DNA of 64,000 bases from Gymnothorax reevesii (GCA_029721435.1 CM056573.1:71180001-71244000); one strand, 5' to 3'; shown: positions 37,099 through 48,649, numbered from the stretch's first letter. The notes: generated by a model not told the origin, from the sequence alone. Program-made: numbers and translations.

Positions 37099-37239
37099 CA
37101 GGAAATAAGTTTCATTTAATAACGCATTTCCTTTCTTGTTACTTGAATTTTCAAAAGAGGAAATATATTTTGGGATGGTCCCGCGATGCATATTTTTTTC
37201 CCCCAGGTGAGTGCGTTATTAAATAAAACTGATTTCCTG
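37099..37239. repeat. Inverted repeat, 28-bp arms, 141 bp overall
   Basis: The left arm 37099-37126 (CAGGAAATAAGTTTCATTTA and on to AACGCA) and the right arm 37212-37239 are reverse complements with two mismatches. The 85-bp loop includes TGGGATGGTCCCGCGATGC. It may be a tiny nested MITE or a hairpin. I see no clear target duplication, although TTTCCTGA is repeated directly after the right arm. Confidence 0.75.
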
Positions 37240-37859
37240 ATTTCCTGAAGTCTCCTGATTCTCGTGATTAGCTGCGCAGCAGTTTCAGTCCACTCTTCGA
37301 GCATACGCGCGCCGCCCGCCCTGTACTCAGCTGGGTAAAAAAATACGCGCCCCGGATATGGTTTAGCAGAAAGTTGAAATAAAAAAAATTTAATATATTC
37401 TGTGTTGGATGTTGAGGTAACCTTTTCTGTTTTGGCTGTTGCTGTTCACTTTTGTTTTTGTTTGTTTTTAATTTGTTTTTTTCCCCTTTTTTACACTTCA
37501 ACAATCATTGTTTTTAATCTTTTTTTTTTCTTATTACCTGCTCAGTTTGGCTGAAAACCTGTTTGTTCATATTTATGTTTCAAGGGGAGGCCAGAACAGA
37601 TAATAGGTTTGTTTGAATAGAAGCACAAAAATGAGAGGAACAGATTACTGAAAGTTTGAGCAAATTACAATTCAAAATAAGAAATTAAGAATTTTTGAAG
37701 TTGTGACCGGTCACCCCCACTTCTGGGCTGAGAGTCCATAGGGCTCAAAATGATTTAAAAAAAAAAAAAAAACGATGGCGCTGTCACAGACAGCACTACG
37801 GTGCAAAAAGGTGATTTGTTCTGGTTACCCACCAAACCAACAGCAGACTGACTTTCTTT
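37240..37859. other. AT-rich interior of the insertion, nothing recognised
   Basis: Has a GC-rich patch GCATACGCGCGCCGCCCGCC near 37300, T-rich runs at 37440-37530 and an A-tract at 37757-37772. Short reading frames here have no recognisable domain. Confidence 0.5.
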
Positions 37860-37954
37860 CTCTCCCACTCACACTCACACACAGTCATGCACACACTCAC
37901 ACTCACTCTCTCACACACACACTCACACTCACACTCTCACACTCACACTCACAC

Positions 37955-37988
<34 letters not shown>

Positions 37989-38014
37989 AAACACACACAC
38001 ACACACACACACAC
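37860..38014. repeat. (CA)n / (CACACT)n microsatellite
   Basis: About 155 bp of mixed CA and CACACT/CTCACA repeats. It creates a spurious His/Thr-rich frame on the + strand. Such tracts are common in fish genomes and prone to slippage. Confidence 0.95.
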
Positions 38015-38687
38015 AAATATTTCACATTTAACTGGGTAGGCCAGTTACCACCACCTACACCGTGGCCCAAGCCAACCCAGACTCTCCTGGTTGCTCAACG
38101 CCTTGAACCCGAACGCCTTTTCAATGGAAAGGCCCTTCCTCAATGGCCAATACCAGCATAACATAACTACTTATCATTTAATCTGGCATGATAAAACATT
38201 CCCCTTATTTCCCATCATTAGACCACAATTTTTGGCTTCGTTTTATTAATGCATCTACCACCACACATGGTTGCTCCCTACTGCAGAGCAAGTGCGCAGG
38301 CGTCGCGAATTCAGGCACTTGAAAAGACACCTCAATACGTTGCCTCAGTTTGGGTCCTGAACACGGAAATGTAAGACAAACACAGAAGACGCGGAACCGA
38401 AAGCAGACAACAAGTAACACAAATGTTATGGATAACTGAAACTCTACGATAAGTGAAATAAAACGTGCATCTAACTAGTCAAGCAGTTTGTGTTGTGTTT
38501 AACGCTGTATATATGTGTAAATGAAACCGTCATGTATATTTGAGTTAGTTAATGTGTGCACCCACTAACCAAGACAAATATATTACTACTAAAGAGAAGG
38601 AAAACCAAACTCTACGCTTGGACACAGACACTAATGCTACACCCGCGATGTATGTATGAGTGTTTGAAAGTGCTGCCAGTGGTTTAT
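38015..38687. other. Interior of the insertion, nothing recognised
   Basis: No domain, RNA gene or repeat that I can name. The longest minus-strand frame (38205-38420) shows no family features. Confidence 0.5.
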
Positions 38688-38873
38688 TAGTGTCGAAGCG
38701 CTATCGGACGTAACGACCGAACCCGCGGTCGCACGATCAAACACAAATTGGTTACTCTGCAATGTGTCTTCTGAGCTCTCCTCCCGTTAGCACAGCATCG
38801 GAAAAATGTATTCCATCACCAGTGACAAAGAAAATGAAAAATGATGAAACTTTATGCACAGAGAAATTGGAAG
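38688..38873 (+). pseudogene. Possible CpG-rich promoter and first coding exon of the lost transposase
   Basis: 38688-38745 is dense in CpG (CGAAGCGCTATCGGACG, CGACCGAACCCGCGGTCGCA), unlike the AT-rich surroundings. The ATG at 38762 opens 37 codons, including MCLLSSPPVSTASEK and a basic KKMKNDE, that run to GAAG/GTGAGC, a good splice donor at 38873/38874. That is the layout of a short first exon. No matching acceptor or following transposase exon is visible, so the gene body was probably deleted. No protein family is recognised. The alternative is chance. Confidence 0.3.
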
Positions 38874-38948
38874 GTGAGCTCACAAGATACATCACAGCGT
38901 TGCCAATGTGTGTGTGATTAATCTCAATTTAAAACAATTCATTACTTA

Positions 38949-39493
38949 CACTGCCCGGCCAAAAAAAAAAATGTCGTAGACTCAAATATTTAGTTGTAAC
39001 CCCTGCAGCTTTGATTACAGTGCTAATTCATTTTGTCATTGTTTTGACAACTATATGCAATGCCAGAACATTTATTTTCGATCATACATGCCATAATATT
39101 TGGCCGTGATCTTGTCTTCTCGACTTAATGGTTGAAGCACTCGGGGGTCTTTCTTGAGCACATCCCAATAACTTTTAATGTGTTTAATCTCATGACTTTG
39201 TGGTGGCAAATTTGTTTGTGAAAATGATTCCTCATACTTGTTTTTGCATGCATGAGTTTCTTTGCTAAATACAGGCCAATAAGTTGCCTGTTCTGAAATA
39301 CTTTAACATCTTTTCCACCAGCAAGGGATGTGTCTTCTGACATGATTTTTTGAGAAATGAGTAGCGATGCGCTTCATCAGTCAGGGGAAAAATGATTATT
39401 GCCTGCTGAAACATTAATAACCGCAATAATGATCCAATTCTAGAATTTGTTCATTAATTTCCAAACAGTGACTTTTTTTTTGGCCGGGCAGTG
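38949..39493. mobile_element. Nested 545 bp Tc1/mariner-type MITE
   Basis: The ends are CACTGCCCGGCC plus A-run at left and T-run plus GGCCGGGCAGTG at right, giving 21-bp perfect terminal inverted repeats. They are flanked on both sides by TA (38947-38948 and 39494-39495), the target of Tc1/mariner elements. The ends resemble a known class of fish MITEs beginning CACTGCC(C/T)GGCCAAAA. A 72-codon minus-strand frame inside (39125-39343) has no transposase motif. Confidence 0.85.
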
Positions 39494-39495
39494 TA

Positions 39496-40210
39496 TTATG
39501 ACTCTGAATTCATCCAAACTTTCACCGACCTGTTCCTCTCATAATTCTCCCTCTTGCCTGGGTGGACTTCCCCTTTAAGCCAAGGAAATGCCACCTGAAG
39601 GTTCTTGTTTTAGGGTTCTCATTGTACCATTATTTAGCTTAAATTTTTGGGATACATTTCTCTTAAATAGAACTGACTTCTCGTATGATTGCCATGTTTA
39701 AATCCCTTGGTTACTTGAGGTGTGTATATAGAAGTTGTATGCAGTTTAATGTGTTGTAGTTTTTGCTCATACATGTATGTTAATCTTGTTTGAGTTATGA
39801 ACTAAAAATAAGTAATAAGCTTGCGTGTTACTCTCAATATGATGTGTTTTCATTATTGCAATATCGGATATTAAATTAGTGAAAGCTATTGAAATAGTTT
39901 CCAATTTTCTTGACCAATTTTCTTTGCCTTTACACAAATGTGCTTCCATTCTGTTATCATATTTTGCAACATGTTTTGTTTGGTGACATTTTGTAAAACT
40001 TGTTGGCAAGAATAACGTCACCTCATTTGATATCTGAGTTAAGTGCAAAGAAATGTACATGTGCAACAAGATACCTTGTATCTGATCAAAGTTTATTTTA
40101 CTATAAATGTGCAGCTGAAATTTGTACAATTGTATTAGTGTTGCCAAAAATGCTTTCTCTTATTTTACAGTACTGACTTAAAAATGATAAAATAATCAGT
40201 AACTCATCTC
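39496..40210. other. Interior of the insertion, nothing recognised
   Basis: AT-rich. Minus-strand frames at 39767-40147 and 40101-40337 show no domain and look like chance. It could be the 3' flank or UTR of the lost transposase. Confidence 0.45.
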
Positions 40211-40282
40211 TGACTGTAAAGCGTCTTTGTGACAGTTTATCTGTGAAAAGCGCTATACAAAATAAATTGAATTTTATGATTT
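40211..40282 (+). mobile_element. SINE/LINE-type 3' tail with AATAAA
   Basis: GACTGTAAAGCGTCTTTGTG, then GTGAAAAGCGCTATACAAAA and TAAATTGAATTTTAT. This stem-like tail ending in a CTATA(C/T)AAATAAA string is shared by many fish SINEs and their partner LINEs. It may be a remnant of such an element, or it may have been recruited as a polyadenylation region for the transposon gene. Confidence 0.6.
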
Positions 40283-40300
40283 TTTTAAAATGAAAATAAA

Positions 40301-40740
40301 GTCTATTTTTTACCAATATGACGAAAAATGACGTCAAAAAAGGACGTCTTTTTTCACGTCTTGTGCTGTTGCAAACTGATGTCTTAAAAACGTAAATATA
40401 TGACGTAAGTAAGATGTCTATTTTTTACCAATATGACAAGATATGACGTCAAAAAAGGACGTCTTTTTTTACGTCTTGTGCTGTTGCAAACTGTTGTCTT
40501 AAAGACGTAAATATATGACGTAAATAAGATGTCTTTTTTTTACCAATATGACAGAAGTATGACGTGATATTTACCAGTATGAGGGCTTGTTTTTGGTCTC
40601 AAAGACGTCATAAAGATGTCTATTTTTTACCAATATGACAAAATATGACGTCAAAAAAGGACGTCTTTTTTCACGTCTTGTGCTGTTGCAAACTGATGTC
40701 TTAAAGACGTAAATATATGACGTAAATAAGACGTCTGACA
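40301..40740. repeat. Right subterminal tandem repeat, 115 bp unit, ~4 copies
   Basis: GTCTATTTTTTACCAATATG recurs at 40301, 40416, 40531 (diverged and shortened to ~87 bp) and 40618. Each full copy holds TGACGTCAAAAAAGGACGTC, CTTGTGCTGTTGCAAACTG and GTCTTAAAGACGTAAATATATGACGTAA. It is dense in ACGT palindromes. The shorter third copy contains the subterminal inverted repeat GTTTTTGGTCTC. Confidence 0.9.
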
Positions 40741-40782
40741 GGTCGTAAAAATGACGTCTATAGGACGTAATTATGGCCAGTC

Positions 40783-40797
40783 TCTGCTATCAGGGTC
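40783..40797. repeat. Right 13-bp terminal inverted repeat and TC target duplication
   Basis: TCTGCTATCAGGG at 40783-40795 mirrors the left end. TC follows at 40796-40797, after which E1 of u12 resumes. Confidence 0.9.
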
Positions 40798-42292
40798 GTA
40801 TGCCTGTTCCGTGGATATGTAAAAAGCACCGTTGCCATAAACATATCTCCCCAGCGGGCCACAGTACGAAGTAGATTCCCAGTCCGTCGTGGAAACATAT
40901 ACTGGTGTACGTGCGATTAGGTAGTGATTGTTTTTAAATTTCATTTGATTTCATTTGACACACTCTTTTTACTTGAACAAAAGATTGACCGCGATTCCGT
41001 ACCATGCTTTCTGTTAACGTTCTGACAAAATGTGGCAGCCCTCCATGCTGAGGGTCGGGCGTGTAAAGTCACCGAACAGGCCTTGTGGTGACGTGTCTTA
41101 AATGGAACACTCGAGGCGTCATAAATCAGACCGGGTCACTTGAGCAGAAGAAAACAAAGGAGTAAACAAGCCCGATGGATGAGAGGTTCGAATTCTCTTG
41201 GATTCTGCTGAGAAGTCGCTTTGACGTCAAAGAGCCAGAGTGCATCGAATGTTCATTTTGTTGCTATAACAACAGCACCGTTGCTATAAACAACTCTGCC
41301 CAGGGAGCCGACGGAAGAATGCTGATTCTCAGTCCGCGTCCAATGCTCATGGAAAGATGTCCAGGAGAACGTGCGATTTGGCAGTGATTTTATTTTTATG
41401 AAATTAGATTTTAATTGACTCACTCTTTGTTTAAACAAAAAAAAAAAAAATGCGCGATTCAGTAGCATGCTTTCTGTTTACGTATTGACAAAATGTGCCT
41501 GCCCTCCACTTAGCCGTCGGGCTTGTCTTGTGACCAAACAGGCTCTGCTGTGACGTGACTTAAATGGATCAACGGAGGTTTCAAATTCTCCGGCAGCTAC
41601 AGGTCTCAAAAAAGTTGGGACACTTGTAAAAAGGGGCTTTAAAAGCATTGAATTTCTAAGAGAATCAGCTGAAAGAACATTTAGCAAGTAATTAAGTTAA
41701 CTGTCATCTGCTGCGCAACATGATTACTTATAAAAGGGTTGTCATTGAGAGGCTGAGTTTCTCAGAAGTAAAGATGGCCAGAAGCTCTCCCACCTGTGAA
41801 GGCTTGCATAAAAAAAAATGTTGAATACTTTAAAAACACTGCTCCTCGACGTTAAATTGCAAAGGCATTGAAGGTCTCATCATCTTCAGTACATGACATC
41901 ATCAAAAGATTCAGAGTAACTGGAAAAATCTCTGCCTGTAAGGGACTAGGCCGAGACCTTTACTGGATGCCCTTTATCTTTGGACCCTCAGATGCCACTG
42001 CATCACTCACCGGCATGATTCTTGGGATTCTGCAATAATAGAGAAAGAAAAAACATCACTGATTATACCTAGAACTGCCACAAGGTCATTCTGACCTCCA
42101 TTAGTCCCAGTGCAAAAGAATGTAAATGGACTATATAGGGGCTGACTATGGAGCTAGTCAGATTGGCAGCTCAAAGCACTTGACAGTAGCCTAATACCTC
42201 ACGTATGCCCATTTATGCAACACATTCATACACTGACGGCTACGCAAGGCAGTCAACTGCATCTTGGTTGACTGCATTTTGTTACTTTTAGA

Positions 42293-45200
42293 ATGGTGTG
42301 CAGGCGCATATATAAGCCAGTTGCTGTCATGACGTCAGAATCAATTTGTTCTCCCATTTTGCAGGTAGAAATTGTGATTGTCACAGAGCTGTTCTTCTAT
42401 TCATTTAGTTTATTTAGTAAGCTGGTTAGGATACCAGAAAAAGAAATTAATCAGAGGAAATGGATGAATGTAAGTCAGGCTTTGGCAAAGCTTCAGGACA
42501 TGAGTTCTTGTGAGTCAGATGGAGAAGAAATATCAGGGCTCAGTGATGCTTCTAGGTCTAGTGAATCCGACTCCGATTTTGAAACTGAATGCGATCGTGA
42601 GCCACACGGTAAAGGTATCACAGCTGCTGGGCAAACTAAGCCTTTGATGCCAGGAAGGTCACCAAAACTGGATATTTATTCACGTCATAACGCTTAGGTT
42701 TCACAGCATAATTTCAAGTCCAAATACTTTGAAACATTTAAAATTAGCCACAATAGCCAACAAATTGAAGCTTTAAAGCTCTGACCTCTATACTATTTAA
42801 TCAATGAAGAATCTTAGCAAAACACCATTTATTGTCCTCTGAATTCTGAAAGTACTTTGAAATGCTTTCACTGAGGCAACACCTCACAGCTTAAAAGTAT
42901 TACAAAGAGTGGTGCATTTTTGTCAATAAAGAGGATGCAGCCATGTTTCCACGTCATCCATGCCATGATGAAGGGAGACGCAGTAGCGCAGTGGAGAGCA
43001 TGGGCTTGACTTGGGATGGAAAGATTCTGTGTTCCAGTCCTTGCCTTAGCCTGTGCAAAGTGTTCTCAGGCAAAACTCTTCACTTCCACACTGCCTCACT
43101 CTACCCAGGTGTACAAATGGGTCCCAGCAAAATTGTCAGGGAAACTTGACTGAGAGCAGTGGGAGAACCCGAGTTGGACTAGTGTCCCATCGAGGGGGTT
43201 TAGCGATACTCCTATTTGCTTCATGTCACAGAAACCAGGGTTAAACACAGGCCTGGTGGGCCTCCAGGCATGACCTCCACGCCTGGTTAGAAATAGTCTT
43301 TATTCCGCCTGAGCAGCTGCTCATTTTGAAAACAAGAAGGGCACTTGGTAGAGCTCATACCTCCGCCAAGCCCACATCTAAGTATTATTGGTTCTGGATC
43401 CAGGAGAGTATCATCCAGACCAACAACAGCTGTGATTAGTTCCTCTTTTAGGGCAGATTCTATTCAGTGCTGAAATTTTCTGAAAATCTGTTCATTACAT
43501 AAGGACATACCGAATTGTTCCGAATATAAGACGATTCTGGATATGAGACTACTCCCCTTTCTCAAGTCATATTTTGGAAAAAATAGGGTTTTGATGACAA
43601 AATCTTGTTTTAGTCACTAAAGAATAATAATCATCGCAAAAGTTTCTTTGAAAATACTGATAAAACAAACTGAAAGAAAAACCAATATAAAAGATTGCAG
43701 GCTGTTGTTTTGCGCCATCTATTGTTGTGAACATGTATTGAGTATAGACTATAAAACGCACACACAGGATGACTGTTATTGTTAGAAGCCTAGTCCACGG
43801 AAAATACGACGACCCCATTTCTCCGCTGTTACGTGTCTTTAATGGAACGGCGGAGGCGTCAAAGATAAAACAGGGTCACTTGAGCAAAAAGAGAGGAAAT
43901 AGTAAACATGCCCGATGGACGAGAGATGCTAATTTACTGAGATTCCGCAGAGAAGTCACTGTTATGTCAAAGACGCAGAGTGCATCGTATGCCTGTTCCG
44001 TGGATATGTAAAAAGCACCGTTGCCATAAACATATCTCCCCAGCGGGCCACAGTACGAAGTAGATTCCCAGTCCGTCGTGGAAACATATACTGGTGTACG
44101 TGCGATTAGGTAGTGATTGTTTTTAAATTTCATTTGATTTCATTTGACACACTCTTTTTACTTGAACAAAAGATTGACCGCGATTCCGTACCATGCTTTC
44201 TGTTAACGTTCTGACAAAATGTGGCAGCCCTCCATGCTGAGGGTCGGGCGTGTAAAGTCACCGAACAGGCCTTGTGGTGACGTGTCTTAAATGGAACACT
44301 CGAGGCGTCATAAATCAGACCGGGTCACTTGAGCAGAAGAAAACAAAGGAGTAAACAAGCCCGATGGATGAGAGGTTCGAATTCTCTTGGATTCTGCTGA
44401 GAAGTCGCTTTGACGTCAAAGAGCCAGAGTGCATCGAATGTTCATTTTGTTGCTATAACAACAGCACCGTTGCTATAAACAACTCTGCCCAGGGAGCCGA
44501 CGGAAGAATGCTGATTCTCAGTCCGTGTCCAATGCTCATGGAAAGATGTCCAGGAGAACGTGCGATTTGGCAGTGATTTTATTTTTATGAAATTAGATTT
44601 TAATTGACTCACTCTTTGTTTAAACAAAAAAAAAAATGCGCGATTCAGTGGCATGCTTTCTGTTTACGTATTGACAAAATGTGCCTGCCCTCCACTTAGC
44701 CGTCGGGCTTGTCTTGTGACCAAACAGGCTCTGCTGTGACGTGACTTAAATGGATCAACGGAGGTTTCAAATTCTCCGGCAGCTACAGGTCTCAAAAAAG
44801 TTGGGACACTTGTAAAAAGGGGCTTTAAAAGCATTGAATTTCTAAGAGAATCAGCTGAAAGAACATTTGGCAAGTAATTAAGTTAACTGTCATCTGCTGC
44901 GCAACATGATTACTTATAAAAGGGTTGTCATTGAGAGGCTGAGTTTCTCAGAAGTAAAGATGGCCAGAAGCTCTCCCACCTGTGAAGGCTTGCATAAAAA
45001 AAAATGTTGAATACTTTAAAAACACTGCTCCTCGACGTTAAATTGCAAAGGCATTGAAGGTCTCATCATCTTCAGTACATGACATCATCAAAAGATTCAG
45101 AGTAACTGGAAAAATCTCTGCCTGTAAGGGACTAGGCCGAGACCTTTACTGGATGCCCTTTATCTTTGGACCCTCAGATGCCACTGCATCACTCACGGGC

Positions 45201-45476
45201 ATGATTCTTGGGATTCTGCAATAATAGAGAAAGAAAAAACATCACTGATTATACCTAGAACTGCCACAAGGTCATTCTGACCTCCATTAGTCCCAGTGCA
45301 AAAGAATGTAAATGGACTATATAGGGGCTGACTAGAGCTAGTCAGATTGGCAGCTCAAAGCACTTGACAGTAGCCTAATACCTCACGTATGCCCATTTAT
45401 GCAACACATTCATACACTGACGGCTACGCAAGGCAGTCAACTGCATCTTGGTTGACTGCATTTTGTTACTTTTAGA
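42293..45476 (+). repeat. Macrosatellite unit u13
   Basis: ORF remnant 42293-42697, SINE 42976-43284, E1 from 43825, A-tract 11, Tc1 fossil 44765-45219. A 2-bp deletion near 45333 shortens the loop of the CTGACTA/TAGTCAG hairpin. CACTCACGGGCATG near 45195 and CATTTGGCAAG near 44866 are private. Confidence 0.95.
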
Positions 45477-48400
45477 ATGGTGTGCAGGCGCATATATAAG
45501 CCAGTTGCTGTCATGACGTCAGAATCAATTTGTTCTCCCATTTTGCAGGTAGAAATTGTGATTGTCACAGAGCTGTTCTTCTATTCATTAAGTTTATTTA
45601 GTAAGCTGGTTAGGATACCAGAAAAAGAAATTAATCAGAGGAAATGGATGAATGTAAGTCAGGCTTTGGCAAAGCTTCAGGACATGAGTTCTTGTGAGTC
45701 AGATGGAGAAGAAATATCAGGGCTCAGTGATGCTTCTAGGTCTAGTGAATCCGACTCCGATTTTGAAACTGAATGCGATCGTGAGCCACACGGTAAAGGT
45801 ATCACAGCTGCTGGGCAAACTAAGCCTTTGATGCCAGGAAGGTCACCAAAACTGGATATTTATTCACGTCATAACGCTTAGGTTTCACAGCATAATTTCA
45901 AGTCCAAATACTTTGAAACATTTAAAATTAGCCACAATAGCCAACAAATTGAAGCTTTAAAGCTCTGACCTCTATACTATTTAATCAATGAAGAATCTTA
46001 GCAAAACACCATTTATTGTCCTCTGAATTCTGAAAGTACTTTGAAATGCTTTCACTGAGGCAACACCTCACAGCTTAAAAGTATTACAAAGAGTGGTGCA
46101 TTTTTGTCAATAAAGAGGATGCAGCCATGTTTCCACGTCATCCATGCCATGATGAAGGGAGACGCAGTAGCGCAGTGGAGAGCATGGGCTTGACTTGGGA
46201 TGGAAAGATTCTGTGTTCCAGTCCTTGCCTTAGCCTGTGCAAAGTGTTCTCAGGCAAAACTCTTCACTTCCACACTGCCTCACTCTACCCAGGTGTACAA
46301 ATGGGTCCCAGCAAAATTGTCAGGGAAACTTGACTGAGAGCAGTGGGAGAACCCGAGTTGGACTAGTGTCCCATCGAGGGGGTTTAGCGATACTCCTATT
46401 TGCTTCATGTCACAGAAACCAGGGTTAAACACAGGCCTGGTGGGCCTCCAGGCATGACCTCCACGCCTGGTTAGAAATAGTCTTTATTCCGCCTGAGCAG
46501 CTGCTCATTTTGAAAACAAGAAGGGCACTTGGTAGAGCTCATACCTCCGCCAAGCCCACATCTAAGTATTATTGGTTCTGGATCCAGGAGAGTATCATCC
46601 AGACCAACAACAGCTGTGATTAGTTCCTCTTTTAGGGCAGATTCTATTCAGTGCTGAAATTTTCTGAAAATCTGTTAATTACATAAGGACATACCGAATT
46701 GTTCCGAATATAAGACGATTCTGGATATGAGACTACTCCCCTTTCTCAAGTCATATTTTGGAAAAAATAGGGTTTTGATGACAAAATCTTGTTTTAGTCA
46801 CTAAAGAATAATAATCATCGCAAAAATTTCTTTGAAAATACTGATAAAACAAACTGAAAGAAAAACCAATATAAAAGATTGCAGGCTGTTGTTTTGCGCC
46901 ATCTATTGTTGTGAACATGTATTGAGTATAGACTATAAAACGCACACACAGGATGACTGTTATTGTTAGAAGCCTAGTCCACGGAAAATACGACGACCCC
47001 ATTTCTCCGCTGTGACGTGTCTTTAATGGAACGGCGGAGGCGTCAAAGATAAAACAGGGTCACTTGAGCAAAAAGAGAGGAAATAGTAAACATGCCCGAT
47101 GGACGAGAGATGCTAATTTACTGAGATTCCGCAGAGAAGTCACTGTTATGTCAAAGACGCAGAGTGCATCGTATGCCTGTTCCGTGGATATGTAAAAAGC
47201 ACCGTTGCCATAAACATATCTCCCCAGCGGGCCACAGTACGAAGTAGATTCCCAGTCCGTCGTGGAAACATATACTGGTGTACGTGCGATTAGGTAGTGA
47301 TTGTTTTTAAATTTCATTTGATTTCATTTGACACACTCTTTTTACTTGAACAAAAGATTGACCGCGATTCCGTACCATGCTTTCTGTTAACGTTCTGACA
47401 AAATGTGGCAGCCCTCCATGCTTAGGGTCGGGCGTGTAAAGTCACCGAACAGGCCTTGTGGTGACGTGTCTTAAATGGAACACTCGAGGCGTCATAAATC
47501 AGACCGGGTCACTTGAGCAGAAGAAAACAAAGGAGTAAACAAGCCCGATGGATGAGAGGTTCGAAATCTCTTGGATTCTGCTGAGAAGTCGCTTTGACGT
47601 CAAAGAGCCAGAGTGCATCGAATGTTCATTTTGTTGCTATAACAACAGCACCGTTGCTATAAACAACTCTGCCCAGGGAGCCGACGGAAGAATGCTGATT
47701 CTCAGTCCGTGTCCAATGCTCATGGAAAGATGTCCAGGAGTACGTGCGATTTGGCAGTGATTTTATTTTTATGAAATTAGATTTTAATTGACCCACTCTT
47801 TGTTTAAACAAAAAAAAAAAAATGCGCGATTCAGTAGCATGCTTTCTGTTTACGTATTGACAAAATGTGCCTGCCCTCCACTTAGCCGTCGGGCTTGTCT
47901 TGTGACCAAACAGGCTCTGCTGTGACGTGACTTAAATGGATCAGCGGAGGTTTCAAATTCTCCGGCAGCTACAGGTCTCAAAAAAGTTGGGACACTTGTA
48001 AAAAGGGGCTTTAAAAGCATTGAATTTCTAAGAGAATCAGCTGAAAGAACATTTAGCAAGTAATTAAGTTAACTGTCATCTGCTGCGCAACATGATTACT
48101 TATAAAAGGGTTGTCATTGAGAGGCTGAGTTTCTCAGAAGTAAAGATGGCCAGAAGCCCTCCCACCTGTGAAGGCTTGCATAAAAAAAAATGTTGAATAC
48201 TTTAAAAACACTGCTCCTCGACGTTAAATTGCAAAGGCATTGAAGGTCTCATCATCTTCAGTACATGACATCATCAAAAGATTCAGAGTAACTGGAAAAA
48301 TCTCTGCCTGTAAGGGACTAGGCCGAGACCTTTACTGGATGCCCTTTATCTTTGGACCCTCAGATGCCACTGCATCACTCACCGGCATGATTCTTGGGAT

Positions 48401-48649
48401 TCTGCAATAATAGAGAAAGAAAAAACATCACTGATTATACCTAGAACTGCCACAAGGTCATTCTGACCTCCATTAGTCCCAGTGCAAAAGAATGTAAATG
48501 GACTATATAGGGGCTGACTATGGAGCTAGTCAGATTGGCAGCTCAAAGCACTTGACAGTAGCCTAATACCTCACGTATGCCCATTTATGCAACACATTCA
48601 TACACTGACGGCTACGCAAGGCAGTCAACTGCATCTTGTTACTTTTAGA
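45477..48649 (+). repeat. Macrosatellite unit u14
   Basis: ORF remnant 45477-45881 (F38L), SINE 46160-46468, E1 from 47009, A-tract 13, Tc1 fossil 47951-48405. Private variants are CTGTTAATTAC, TTCGAAATCTC and TTGACCCACTC. The unit switches class within itself: the SINE is of the u9/u10/u13 type, E1 is of the TGACGTG type, and AAGCCCTCCC in the Tc1 fossil matches u5 and u18. The 15-bp deletion lies at its 3' edge. Confidence 0.95.

Larger units (their letters stand above)
36706..40795. mobile_element. 4090 bp non-autonomous DNA transposon in u12
   Basis: Interrupts E1 of u12. Left end CCCTGATAGCAGA and right end TCTGCTATCAGGG form 13-bp perfect terminal inverted repeats. TC is duplicated at 36704-36705 and 40796-40797, and deleting the element plus one TC restores the uninterrupted unit exactly. 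A subterminal inverted match GACGTCT..GAGACCAAAAA (36804-36826) pairs with 40588-40610. Repeat arrays lie near both ends: ~58 bp units at left and ~115 bp units at right. A nested MITE, a microsatellite and one possible first exon lie inside, but no transposase body does, so it is probably an internally deleted derivative. A CCC end with a 2-bp target duplication does not let me name the superfamily with confidence. ISL2EU/IS4EU-like or another 2-bp-TSD group are candidates. Confidence 0.9.
35012..42292 (+). repeat. Macrosatellite unit u12, split by a 4.09 kb transposon
   Basis: Left part 35012-36705, right part 40796-42292. ORF remnant 35012-35416 (F38L), SINE 35695-36003, E1 from 36544, A-tract 14, Tc1 fossil 41579-42033. 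The insertion falls inside E1 after GTGCATC, and the unit resumes at TCGTATGCC. Removing 4092 bp restores a normal 3189 bp unit. AGAGGATATAG near 36612 is private. AACGCACAAACAGG near 36475 is private too. Confidence 0.96.

Noticed and set aside
37775..38161. 128-residue frame rich in His and Thr
   Set aside because: Created by the CA/CACACT microsatellite.
39767..40147. 126-residue minus-strand frame in the insertion as a transposase exon
   Set aside because: No catalytic motif, zinc finger or HTH; composition is that of AT-rich noncoding DNA.
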